The position numbers and the translations under genes are program-made. Of a stretch of DNA of 64,000 bases, positions 8,247 to 20,463 are shown one piece after another. The stretch comes from Scatomorpha sp040765295. GTDB taxonomy: Bacteria > Bacillota > Clostridia > Oscillospirales > Oscillospiraceae. The stretch spans positions 1,860,001 through 1,924,000 of the forward strand of contig JAXGSB010000001.1 of NCBI GenBank assembly GCA_040765295.1, read 5' to 3'. Position 1 is the first letter of the stretch; every line of letters begins with the position of its first letter. Below the pieces are notes generated by a model. It was not told the DNA's origin and ran no database searches. It worked only from the letters and a program-made list of their open reading frames with translations.

Positions 8247-10034
8247 TCAGTTCTTTTTTCCCAGTCTTCCTATATATCTCCCGCGCTGGCGCTCATACTC
8301 GGCTCCGTATTCACGGCCGCCGTCGTGATGCAGCTTTTGGAGATATTTGTGGTGGCTTGCTCTGATTTCTTCATTATCTTTTGCCAAAAGGTTGAGGGCT
8401 ATGTTCGAGCACTGGTCGGCTGCACGCTCGAGATTTGTGAGTATCTCGAGGAAAATAAGGCCGCTTTGCACATGGCAAATCTCGAGGCGCAGACGCTCTA
8501 TGTGGCCGTCGCGCATTAGAAGCACCAAGTCGTCTATCACCTCCTCGAGCGGCTCTATCTTTCGCGCAAGTTCCTCGGAGTCGCTCTCAAGGGCGCTCAT
8601 AGTGAGCTCCAATATCTCCTCAACGGCATCGAAGAGAACATCGAGCTCCCTATTCGCCACATCTGAAAAACCCTGCCGTCCGGCATCCAGCCGCCCGGCA
8701 AGTTCGTCGAGATTTGTGGCGTAGTCGCCTATACGCTCAAAATTCGGCGAGGCCTGCATTATAAGGGCTATCTCTCCATCCGAAATCACATCGCCCGCCT
8801 GTCTTGAAAGGCTTATCATAAAGTTGTCCACCTTATCCGTAAGAATGTCTATCCTGTTCTCCTTGCCGTCTATGCAGGCCGATGTTTCTATTTTATAGTT
8901 CGAAAACTGCCCTCTCGCCTTAATCATGTTGTCTACAGCCAGTTTTCCCATATGCAAAACCGTGGATTTTGCCGCAGCAATGGCTATTCCCGGGGAGAGA
9001 ATCAGATTTTCGCTCAGCATATCCGACTCTTTGGCTCTTTCCTTCTCGTCTTCGTCCGGCTTTATAATCAAAAGTGAGGCCTTCATGAGGAAGCCGGCAA
9101 AGGGGAAGAGCATGGCTGCCGTCGCCACATTGAAGAAGGTTTGGAAGTTGGCTATGCTGCCCGAGTTCAGAGTGCCGCTCATAAGATTGGAGAGCATGCC
9201 TGCCCCCTCATTATTCTTATTACTATCATAAAGGTTATGGTGCCTATTACATTGAAGAGAATGTGTGTAACCGCCGTGCGCTTTGCATCCTTCGAGCTGT
9301 TAATAAAGCAGAGCACGGCTGTCACTATGCAGGTGCCTATATTAATGCCCATGATTACGGGATAGATGGCCGAAAATGTCATTATGCCTGTGGAGCTCAA
9401 GGCCTGAATCATACCGACAACGACAGAGGACGACTGCAATATAACCGTAATTACAATACCTGCAAGGATACCTAAAAGCGGCATCTTAGAGAAGCTTTCA
9501 AGCATATTCAGGAAGGCCGGAGAATCTGCCAGCGGCTTTGCCGAATCCTTCATCATAAGGAGGCCAATAAACAAAAGGCCGAAACCTGCGAGTATCTGCC
9601 CAACTCCTATGGCTTTCCTCTTTTTTACGAAGAGAATTAAAGCCCACAAACACGGCAAGCGGCGCCAGATTGTCGGGACTAATGAGCTCAAGCACGAGGC
9701 TTCCGCCCGTATCGACATCCATAAGTCTGATTATCTGCGCCGTAATTGTTGTGCCTATATTTGCGCCCATGACTATGCTGACGCTTTGTTTTAAGGTGAT
9801 CATGCCCGCCGCCATTAGGCCAACGGTTATGACGATTGTGGCTGACGATGACTGAATAATACCCGTCACTAACATACCCGTGAGCAAGCCCGTAATGGTA
9901 TTTTTGGTTAGCCGCTGCATCAGACCCTTAAGAGCCTCGCCCGAGCTGTTCTTAAGTCCCGTGCCCATGATTTCCATGCCGTAGAAGAACATGGCGATTC
10001 CGCCGAGCGCTTTAATTACCGCAAAGATATCCAA
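8247..10034 (-). pseudogene. Na+/phosphate cotransporter with PhoU-like tail, two frameshifts
   Basis: Three consecutive minus-strand frames make one NptA/YjbB-type protein of about 590 residues. Frame one (from 10034) has the first Na/Pi repeat (GIIQSSSATIVITVGLMAAG, GANIGTT). Frame two (to 9179) has the second repeat (VILQSSSVVVGMIQAL, GINIGTC). Frame three (to 8247) ends the membrane part and adds a PhoU domain (about 220 residues). The first break is near 9635 (VFVGFN / LILFVKKRK); the second is near 9205 at a run of five G (IRIMRG / MLSNLMSG). The QSSS signatures are intact. I prefer TTG 10034 as start because GAGGTG lies five bases upstream; GTG 10043 is part of that site. Either a recent pseudogene or an assembly error. 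Confidence 0.75.
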
Positions 10035-10061
10035 TGGTATCACCTCAATCCGAGGGATATA

Positions 10062-10087
10062 TTAACATACTTTACAGTTCTTTTACA
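10062..10087 (+). promoter_or_regulatory. Candidate PhoP box (three TTHACA repeats)
   Basis: TTAACA (10062-10067), TTTACA (10071-10076) and TTTACA (10082-10087) lie 20-50 bases upstream of the phosphate cotransporter start. The last two have the five-base spacer expected of PhoP dimers in firmicutes. They read on the strand opposite to the gene, so they might repress or mark another direction; functional inference only. Confidence 0.35.
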
Positions 10088-10168
10088 CTGTTTTTTCAAA
10101 TTTTAAACATAAATTTATATCTTTTATAGGATAAAAAAATCACAGTTTAGAACAGTTATAATTTATAA

Positions 10169-10200
10169 CAAAAACCGCGGAGCTATTTGCTTCGCGGCTT
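10169..10200 (-). terminator. rRNA operon terminator
   Basis: CCGCGAAGC / GCTCCGCGG stem with one mismatch and a short loop, followed on the minus strand by TTTTT. It lies 12 bases past the 5S gene. Confidence 0.75.
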
Positions 10201-10211
10201 TATCTTTATGT

Positions 10212-10323
10212 TGGCATTGACCTATTTTTCCGGTCTGTCTCCGGACAAGTATTTTCGGCACTGATGAGCTTAACTGCCGTGTTCGGAATGGGAACGGGTG
10301 AACCCTCATCGTTATTAACACCA
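10212..10323 (-). rRNA. rrf: 5S ribosomal RNA
   Basis: About 112 nt with the conserved loop CCCATTCCGAACACGG and the terminal stem between the 10323 and 10212 ends. It is the last gene of the rRNA operon, separated from 23S by two tRNA genes. Confidence 0.9.
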
Positions 10324-10344
10324 ACTATATTTATCCACTTTTTA

Positions 10345-10419
10345 TGGTGACCCGTAGGAGAGTCGAACTCCTGTTTGGGGCGTGAGAGGCCCCCGTCTTA
10401 ACCACTTGACCAACGGGCC
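10345..10419 (-). tRNA. tRNA-Glu (anticodon CTC)
   Basis: 75 nt cloverleaf: acceptor GGCCCGT/ACGGGTC, anticodon stem GGGGC/GCCCC with loop CTCTCAC (anticodon CTC), T-arm with TTCGACT, encoded CCA. It reads GAG codons. It lies five bases downstream of tRNA-Lys and 21 bases before 5S. Confidence 0.9.
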
Positions 10420-10423
10420 ACTT

Positions 10424-10499
10424 TGGTACACCATCGGGGACTCGAACCCCGGACGCCCTGATTAAGAGTCAGGTGCTCTACCAGCTGAGCTAATGGTGC
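10424..10499 (-). tRNA. tRNA-Lys (anticodon CTT)
   Basis: 76 nt with anticodon stem CCTGA/TCAGG and loop CTCTTAA (anticodon CTT, reading AAG). Acceptor is GCACCAT/ATGGTGT and CCA is encoded. Placement between 23S and 5S makes it part of the rRNA transcript. Confidence 0.9.
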
Positions 10500-10572
10500 G
10501 CAACACACCGGCGAGGTTCTAAGCACCCTCAAAACTGAACAGATTTTAAATAACAAAGCCGCCTGCTATTCT

Positions 10573-13411
<2,839 letters not shown>

Positions 13412-13657
13412 ATTTTAAGTCCATAGCTGTTCTCAGAATTATGCAGGCGTCACAGAAGTTATTCGCTTCATTGTTGTGTTACCCTTCAATAAAAGTTCCA
13501 CATAAAATTTGCTTTTGTTTCACCGCTTACTATGCAGTAAACGGCTCCTCTGTTGCCTTGCTTTATTCAATCTGTTCAGTTTTCAAGGTGCTGATTCTGC
13601 TTCTTTGAAAGCAGAACAAAATACTCAAAGCTTTGAATATTTTGTTCTGACATCAAA

Positions 13658-13733
13658 TGGTGGAGATAAGCGGGATCGAACCGCTGACCTCCTGCGTGCA
13701 AGGCAGGCGCTCTCCCAGCTGAGCTATATCCCC
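13658..13733 (-). tRNA. tRNA-Ala (anticodon TGC)
   Basis: 76 nt, acceptor GGGGATA/TATCTCC, anticodon stem CCTGC/GCAGG-type with anticodon TGC, CCA encoded. Second tRNA of the 16S-23S spacer. Confidence 0.93.
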
Positions 13734-13740
13734 ATAAGAG

Positions 13741-13817
13741 TGGTGGGCCATAGTGGACTCGAACCACTGACCTCACGATTATCAGTCGTGCGCTCTAGCC
13801 AGCTGAGCTAAAGGCCC
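13741..13817 (-). tRNA. tRNA-Ile (anticodon GAT)
   Basis: 77 nt, anticodon stem ACGA/TCGT around loop CTGATAA (anticodon GAT), CCA encoded. The acceptor stem GGGCCTT/ATGGCCC has a T-T mismatch at the sixth pair, which is unusual. First tRNA of the 16S-23S spacer. Confidence 0.92.
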
Positions 13818-13923
13818 ACAAGTGCTTCAAAAAGTGCTACCGTGCACTCTCTAAATTAAACAATGCAGAACGAAAAGTCTGACCTGGGAGTAGGCCCTCT
13901 TTATCTCAAGAGCCGGCTCTCCC

Positions 13924-15449
<1,526 letters not shown>

Positions 15450-15634
15450 ATGGTATCTTAACTGCCCACAGGGCAGATAAAACCTAGAGCTTTTCCAAGC
15501 TGCTCAAATTAATTGCGAGACCATCTAAAGTCTCTTACATGTCCTTTTCGGTGCTTATTTTTGCATAAGCTGTTTTCTACATTGTTTAATTTACAAAGTG
15601 CATTTCTCACAACCCCGTTTTGAGGCGCTCGAGT

Positions 15635-15664
15635 AGTTTAACAAAAGGCCCCAACCATGTCAAG
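15635..15664 (-). promoter_or_regulatory. rRNA promoter P2
   Basis: TTGACA (reverse complement at 15659-15664), 18-base spacer, TAAACT (15635-15640). It lies about 190 bases upstream of 16S. Confidence 0.6.
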
Positions 15665-15716
15665 TATTATTTTAAGTTTTTCTAAAATAATTTTCCTCAG
15701 TTCTTTTGGGAACCCA

Positions 15717-15744
15717 ATTCTATCATATTATTTAAAAAATGCAA
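15717..15744 (-). promoter_or_regulatory. rRNA promoter P1
   Basis: TTGCAT (15739-15744), 16-base spacer, TAGAAT (15717-15722). Tandem promoters about 80 bases apart are usual for rRNA operons. The rest of 15450-15860 is leader and AT-rich upstream DNA without a believable gene. Confidence 0.55.
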
Positions 15745-15861
15745 GTATTTTTGTAAGGGTTTTTCACTTTTTAGCGATTACTGTTACTTTTTATAACAAA
15801 TACGGAAAATCCGCTCGACACTTTGAGCAGACAAGAAGCATGCCGATAAAGGCTGCAAAAA

Positions 15862-15904
15862 ATAACCTCCTATGGTAAAGTCAAATTGCCACAAGGAGGT
15901 ATTT
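15862..15904. terminator. Bidirectional hairpin upstream of the rRNA operon
   Basis: AATAACCTCCTATGG pairs with CCACAAGGAGGTATT (one bulge); both strands end in T-runs. It separates the decayed repA region from the rRNA promoters. Confidence 0.6.
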
Positions 15905-15929
15905 TTATTATTTGCAATTACTTAATAAG

Positions 15930-16311
15930 ATTAATAAGACTTGCCTTTATTTTAGATTAGCCCAAAACACTTTTCTTCGAGTTTATTTTCTCATAAATCA
16001 ACACCCTCATCAATGGCCAATAAATAATTTAGGCGGATTTCCACCTTTTTATTTCGAGTTCTGTAATTTATGTTCAACGCCGGATCAGTCAATATTATCA
16101 ATAATATTTAACGGTGAAGATGATATATACTCTGTTTTCTTCATCGAGCTATTTATTCCTACACGACAGGCTTGTTCGCTTAAGCAATCAGGAATACAAA
16201 ATTTTTGCATCAGCAGATAAGGTCTTAAGCCTTTCATCTGTTGCAAGAATTTTCGGCAGCGTATAATAGCTGAAGCGTTCTCCGTCCCTTGTAAAAATAA
16301 TCAAATTCCAC
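15930..16311 (-). pseudogene. Decayed repA (replication initiator A N-terminal domain)
   Basis: From GTG 16311, after a strong AGGAGGTG site, the frame reads VEFDYFYKG, then shifts to GERFSYYTLPKILATDERLK followed by TLSADAKILYS. After a TGA it continues LLKRTSLSCRNK, a TAG, then LDEENRVYIIFTVKYY, then several stops. This is the N-terminal signature of RepA-type initiators on firmicute conjugative elements and plasmids (EFDYFYG.., KLSTDAKILY.., RVYIIFTVEEI). One frameshift and at least four stops mean it is dead. Confidence 0.75.
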
Positions 16312-16350
16312 TTTTGCACCTCCTCTCTTCTAATTTTGGGCATAGAAAAA

Positions 16351-16378
16351 GACGATAGATGGTTTAATTTCTATCGTC
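16351..16378 (-). terminator. Terminator after the esterase gene
   Basis: GACGATAGA / TCTATCGTC, nine perfect pairs with a 10-base loop, followed on the minus strand by TTTTT. Confidence 0.8.
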
Positions 16379-16446
16379 TCATATCTTCAATATTTAGTTT
16401 TATTCAGCTCGACAAACTGGAATTTGTTTGTACCTTACACATTATT

Positions 16447-17364
16447 CTATTGCCGAAAAATATTCTTTATCCAAGCTACACGTCTATTTAAACAAGTTTT
16501 AACAATTGTACTTTTAAAGGCTACCTCAAAACCGTGACATGCACCCTTTACAACATGTATTTCAGCAGAAACACCTTCCGATTGCAGTCTTTCAGCAAAC
16601 GCAATTCCTTCATCACGAAGACAATCAAATTCTGCGACTTCAACATATGTTTGTGGAAAGAAACTCAGAGAGTCACTTTCTGAAATTGACGCATATTTGA
16701 CTTGACTTACATCCTGATTCTCCAAATATAAGTCCCAAAACAATTTTGTACAACCCGAATCCCATACTGGAGTATCGGTATATCTTTTCATTGACTCAGT
16801 ACTCATTCTTTTATCAAGAACCGGATATATCAACATCGCACCTTTGGGAGTAGGTTGTCTTCGATCCCGTAACATCATTATTACCGCACTTGCTATATTT
16901 CCACCGGCACTATCTCCCGTCACAATAATCTTGTCTTTGTTAATGTTTAATTCTTTATAGTTATCTAAAACCCACAAGTATGTGTTATAACAATCCTCAA
17001 TTGCAATAGGGTATTTATATTGGGGTAAAAGCCTATAATCTGTTAATACTACCTTGCAATTCGCCTTCCGAGCATACCATTTTGCAAACTGATAATGTGC
17101 GCTTGAAGCTCTCAATAAAAATCCACCACCATGAAAGATGATTAAACACGGTAGATTCTCATCGCATTGTTTTGGTTCAATGACCAAAGTTGATCGTTCT
17201 GATCCCAAATATCCCGGCGTAGAATATTTCTTAACAGTGACAAAACTATCTGATTTGCAGTTGTTTAATCTATATACAATATTCACCAATGGATATAAAC
17301 GCATTACCATTGCTCCACTGAACATTGATAAACTATTCAATTCTTTATCTATATTATATTTCAT
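16447..17364 (-). CDS. Alpha/beta hydrolase, HSL-type esterase
   Basis: 305 residues. Oxyanion motif HGGGF (about residue 78), nucleophile elbow GDSAGG (about 150), acid at EFDCLRDEG and base at GACHGFEV are all present in the order expected for hormone-sensitive-lipase family carboxylesterases. There is no clear signal peptide. It probably hydrolyses short acyl esters. ATG 17364 follows CAGGAG. It sits between conjugative-element remnants, so it could be former cargo. Its substrate cannot be told from sequence. Confidence 0.85.
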   Translation of the reverse strand: MKYNIDKELNSLSMFSGAMVMRLYPLVNIVYRLNNCKSDSFVTVKKYSTPGYLGSERSTLVIEPKQCDENLPCLIIFHGGGFLLRASSAHYQFAKWYARKANCKVVLTDYRLLPQYKYPIAIEDCYNTYLWVLDNYKELNINKDKIIVTGDSAGGNIASAVIMMLRDRRQPTPKGAMLIYPVLDKRMSTESMKRYTDTPVWDSGCTKLFWDLYLENQDVSQVKYASISESDSLSFFPQTYVEVAEFDCLRDEGIAFAERLQSEGVSAEIHVVKGACHGFEVAFKSTIVKTCLNRRVAWIKNIFRQ

Positions 17365-17427
17365 ATTCTCCTGCGACCTCCGAATACTGCTTTTATATAC
17401 CTTTTTGAATGCACAATTTCTAACTTG

Positions 17428-17871
17428 TCATGCCATGAAGTTTATGAATGTATATGTCAGATGGCATGTTGTAAATAAAAGAATCGGTACCACTGCCACG
17501 TAATTATGCCTGTCAATTGCAAATAAGAAAAATGCGATGCACGGAAATATTGTTAATCCCAAGATAACGGCTACGCCCATAACCCCTTGATAATATAAAA
17601 TCCAACAAACATAATACAATAATACCGATGCTATCACTGTTGCTCCTATCATAGGAAGTCCATAAGGACTAAACAGGAAGCCGATAACCAGTCCAGATAT
17701 ACCTATTCCGATTTCTCCTTGAACGAAAGAAGCTAGTGCTCCAAATATGCAGAATATCATAACGATATACAGTAATGCCGTTCCAACACCAAGCAAGAAT
17801 GTCAGAAAAGCTGTCAAAATTGATAATATAAGACTAATCGGAAATAAGATAACTTTCAATATAAATCGCAT
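17428..17871 (-). CDS. CD1845-family conjugative-element membrane protein
   Basis: 147 residues, at least four hydrophobic segments. The N-terminal half (FPISLILSILTAFLTFL, SFVQGEIGIGISGLVIGFL, FSPYGLPMIGA) matches my recollection of the CD1845 family carried by Tn1549-like integrative conjugative elements. The usual proteins are about 90 residues, so the C-terminal 55 residues are additional. ATG 17871 follows GAGGTAG. No other conjugation genes are present, so this and the repA remnant look like the leftovers of a lost element. Confidence 0.6.
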   Translation of the reverse strand: MRFILKVILFPISLILSILTAFLTFLLGVGTALLYIVMIFCIFGALASFVQGEIGIGISGLVIGFLFSPYGLPMIGATVIASVLLYYVCWILYYQGVMGVAVILGLTIFPCIAFFLFAIDRHNYVAVVPILLFTTCHLTYTFINFMA

Positions 17872-18012
17872 ACACTACCTCTTTTTTCTCTTAAGCTTAT
17901 GTGTTGCTTACAACCATTATTTTGGTAGATAGTTGCTCTAAGCAACACACAAGCTATCAGTTTCATTGGTTTTTATATCGATTATCAGTTTATTAAAAAA
18001 ATAAATATATGT

Positions 18013-18765
18013 CTACACATAAAGCGGCCGGGGGAGCTTCTTTTTGAGTATGACTTTTCCGAAGCAGACAAGGTTCTCGGCATCGTCGGGGCCTATCTCG
18101 ACATTCATGCTCTCCCTCTCGGGATTTGCCGAAAGCAGGTGGAGTATTCCGTAGATATCCAGACAAAACTGCTTGCACAAGACCTCGCCGTTATAATAGA
18201 AAACGCCGACGTCCGAAAATTCGTTCACTGTGGCGTCGCGCTGGACATAGACGCGCTCGCCGTCTTTTATATAGGGTTCCATCGAGTCACCCCTAATATC
18301 TATGCAAAAGTCCGCCTCGTATGGCACCGAGGAATCCGCCTCGATAAGCTCGAACTCGCTTCCCAAAACGGGGTTTGCAAAGCCCGCGGCGGCCGGCTCG
18401 AGATAGTGGCGGATAAAGCGCGGCTCTTTCTCTCTGATCTCTCCGAGGCGTGTGAGCTCGGAGCGCATGATTGTATTTATAAGGTCTTTTCCGTGCCTGT
18501 CGAGCTTATTATAGTCCTCTAAGAGGCGGCGCTCCTCGATTGAGAGGACATCGAAGCTCCTTTTGCCCAAGTAGTCTTCGAAGAGGAAGTTTGCATCGGT
18601 ATCGAGAGCGCGGAAAATGCGGCTTAAGACATCGGCCTTGGGCATGCTCACGAAATTTTCATAGTTTCCGACAGAGGCCCCTGTAACTCCCAAAAGCCTG
18701 CCCAGCTCGGCCTGTGTCATGCCGAGCTCTTCTCTTCGCGCTTTCAGCTTTTCGCCGAAGCTCAT
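18013..18765 (-). CDS. LexA/CI-like repressor (HTH plus S24 autopeptidase)
   Basis: 250 residues from ATG 18765, nine bases after AGGGGG; GTG 18774 is too close to that site. Residues 1-65 are a Cro/CI helix-turn-helix (LGMTQAELGRLLGVTGASVG). Residues about 130-250 are the S24 peptidase domain with Ser in DIRGDSMEPYI and Lys in EVLCKQF. Such repressors cleave themselves when RecA filaments form, releasing phage genes during DNA damage. It is the likely switch for the capsid operon at 19193-24316, which shares an operator motif with this gene's promoter. It is separated from the amidase by a repeat element. Confidence 0.85.
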   Translation of the reverse strand: MSFGEKLKARREELGMTQAELGRLLGVTGASVGNYENFVSMPKADVLSRIFRALDTDANFLFEDYLGKRSFDVLSIEERRLLEDYNKLDRHGKDLINTIMRSELTRLGEIREKEPRFIRHYLEPAAAGFANPVLGSEFELIEADSSVPYEADFCIDIRGDSMEPYIKDGERVYVQRDATVNEFSDVGVFYYNGEVLCKQFCLDIYGILHLLSANPERESMNVEIGPDDAENLVCFGKVILKKKLPRPLYV

Positions 18766-18791
18766 AAGGCTCACCCCCCTTATTTTCTATC

Positions 18792-18820
18792 ATTATATCC
18801 AAAGAATATGAGGATTGCAA
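18792..18820 (-). promoter_or_regulatory. Promoter of the S24 repressor
   Basis: TTGCAA (18815-18820), 17-base spacer, perfect TATAAT (18792-18797), 27 bases before the ATG. Confidence 0.75.
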
Positions 18821-18826
18821 GCAGAT

Positions 18827-18850
18827 ATTACAAAATTCTTGTAATTGTTG
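18827..18850 (-). promoter_or_regulatory. Candidate repressor operator upstream of the repressor gene
   Basis: Perfect 7-bp palindrome ATTACAA-N5-TTGTAAT (18827-18845), six bases upstream of the -35. On the plus strand AAAATTCTTGTAATTGTT matches 24389-24406 in 16 of 18 positions. See the capsid operon promoter. Confidence 0.6.
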
Positions 18851-18881
18851 TTTGTTTTTAAGTCTAAGCGCTCAGCCTGTC

Positions 18882-19101
18882 CTTGCCCGCCCTGTGTAAG
18901 GGCGGGTGGCACGGCGCATGCCGTGACGGGAGGGTTGACAAAACATTAAGCACATTGAACGTTTTATCTTTTTGTAAAGCAGAAATTGATTGAGCAGACA
19001 TCAGCCGCTTAGTTTGATTAAAATAATCGCTGTGTAGGAGCAACCCCTCAGTCAAAAACCCTGTGGGTTTTCGACAGCTCCCCTTGCACAGTGGAGCCAA
19101 G
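18882..19101 (-). repeat. Composite A+B intergenic repeat, copy 1
   Basis: Family B hairpin (18882-18960, inner CACGGC..GCCGTG) and family A hairpin (about 19033-19101, AGTCAAAAACCC..GGGTTTTCGAC) with about 70 bases between, in the same order and spacing as at 25279 and 31460 but inverted. It interrupts the interval between repressor and amidase; the remainder of 18775-19192 holds only the promoter, operator and a small hairpin (GGGGCTGTAG..CTACAGCCCC at 19150-19175). Confidence 0.75.
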
Positions 19102-19192
19102 AGGAAAGCTGAGCTGAAACGGGCGTGTGTCGGCTTGTTCAACAAGTTCGGGGCTGTAGATTTAACTACAGCCCCGAGGTTGAGTTTTTTAA

Positions 19193-20098
19193 TTATTTTC
19201 GGCAGAGGGCGTAAAAGCTCTCTCTTCCCGCCAAGCCGTCTATTTTTAGATTTTGCTCCCGCTGAAAGGCTCTCAAGGCCGCCTCGGTGCGGCTGCCGAA
19301 AACTCCGTCTATCTCTCCGCAGTCGTGAAATCGGCGGATGAGAAGTCCCTGAAGGCAGAAAACCAAGGGCGAGATATCGCCCTTTTTAAGCGGCGGCGTG
19401 AAGGCCGCGCGGGTTTTCACCCCGAAGAGCCCATCAACAGCAAGCTTTGCATTGCGGTGGAGGTTGAGCTCTTTTTGTATTATCTTAACCGTTTCTTTAA
19501 GTGTTTTTTGGCCGAAAATTCCGTCGAGAATCAGTTTTTCCGAGCCCTCCTGCCTGTTTATCCAAAGCTGAAAAGCTTTTATCTTTCGCCTTCTGTCATC
19601 GAGCGGAGTTTTTATCTCGATATCTTTGCTCTTAGGCCTTATGCTTTGACTTTTGCCCAAAATAAATTCCTTTGGGAAGTTTTGTCCCGGGCAGACGGTG
19701 CAGTCGAGCTCGCGGTGCAGTTTTATGACAATGCCGGGGTATCTAGCTTTGAGATAAGCGCAGAGCTCCCGCAGGCTCTCGGCCTGTACTTTTCCCATCT
19801 TCTCGCGCTCGAAGTTGCCCTCGGCGCAGACAGCTATGGAGAAGCTGTTATAGCCGCCGCCTGTGTGCGAACCGATGCTGTCTTCCGCCCTGCCCCTGTA
19901 AACGCTTCCGTCTCGGCGCACATAAAAGTGATAGCCGATGCCCGACCAGCCAAAGCCTCTGTGGTAGTTGTGCACAGCTTTCACCGAGCCCTCTCCCGCC
20001 GAGTGGTGCAAAACGAGCATAGAGGTCTCACGCCTTAAGCGAGGCTTGGGGAAAAACTCGAGCTTTTCTTCTGTTATTTTTATTCCGCTTCCCCCCAA
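19193..20098 (-). CDS. N-acetylmuramoyl-L-alanine amidase endolysin with two peptidoglycan-binding domains
   Basis: About 300 residues. Residues about 25-145 form the PGRP/amidase_2 zinc fold: VLHHSAGEG, GYHFYVRRDGSVYRGR, GSHTGGGYN, KLHRELDCTVCPG supply the His/Cys ligands. Two PG_binding_1 repeats follow (about 165-235 and 240-300: LDGIFGQKTLKE, VDGLFGVKTRAAF, IDGVFGSRTEAALRAFQREQ). It cuts the sugar-peptide bond of peptidoglycan and is the lysis enzyme of the island. The start is unclear: TTG 20098 lies inside the GGGGGGAAG ribosome site, and an ATA seven bases after that site is in frame. The reading frame overlaps the preceding connector gene by 19 bases. Confidence 0.85.
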   Translation of the reverse strand: MGGSGIKITEEKLEFFPKPRLRRETSMLVLHHSAGEGSVKAVHNYHRGFGWSGIGYHFYVRRDGSVYRGRAEDSIGSHTGGGYNSFSIAVCAEGNFEREKMGKVQAESLRELCAYLKARYPGIVIKLHRELDCTVCPGQNFPKEFILGKSQSIRPKSKDIEIKTPLDDRRRKIKAFQLWINRQEGSEKLILDGIFGQKTLKETVKIIQKELNLHRNAKLAVDGLFGVKTRAAFTPPLKKGDISPLVFCLQGLLIRRFHDCGEIDGVFGSRTEAALRAFQREQNLKIDGLAGRESFYALCRK

Positions 20099-20463
20099 TA
20101 GAGATTTTTTATATCCTCGCTCTGCGACTTTGCGCGCTTCGAAAGACCATAGATCAGCTCGGTGTAGCGTTCGTGATAGAAGGCAGACATGGCGCTCTGC
20201 TCGTCGATTAAAAGATGCGCCGCGATGCCGTAGGGCAGGGCGCCGAGGGCGAAGGCCGGGCTGAGCCCCTCAAGCTCCGACTCCATGTTCTCTATAGGCG
20301 CATAGAGGCTTCTGTCGCCGAGAAGCGAGAGTATCTCGGCCCTTAAGCTGTTCATAAGCTTAAGAGCCCTATCTGAAAAACCCGGCTCCGGCTCAAGGCT
20401 TCCGCCCTCGCCCTCGTCCATGAGGGCGAGGGCGGCGTCAAAGACTTCCTGAGCGCTGCTCAT
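20080..20463 (-). CDS. Phage head-tail connector-like protein
   Basis: 127 residues, helical and acidic. The position right after the major capsid gene and the pattern (LKLMNSLRAEILSLLGDR, FALGALPYGIAAHLLIDEQS, FYHERYTELIYG) fit small gp6-type adaptor proteins that cap the portal vertex. ATG 20463 shares one base with the capsid stop, implying coupled translation. No tail genes follow, so a connector here has no visible partner. The family call rests on context and a weak pattern. Confidence 0.55.
   Translation of the reverse strand: MSSAQEVFDAALALMDEGEGGSLEPEPGFSDRALKLMNSLRAEILSLLGDRSLYAPIENMESELEGLSPAFALGALPYGIAAHLLIDEQSAMSAFYHERYTELIYGLSKRAKSQSEDIKNLYWGEAE

Noticed and set aside
15657..15878. 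A 73-residue frame upstream of the rRNA operon
   Set aside because: It overlaps the rRNA promoters, has no ribosome site and no recognisable pattern.
15912..16220. A 102-residue plus-strand frame
   Set aside because: It is the opposite strand of the decayed repA remnant.
19253..20038. A long plus-strand frame opposite the amidase
   Set aside because: Mirror frame of a GC-rich coding region; the amidase on the minus strand has clear domains.
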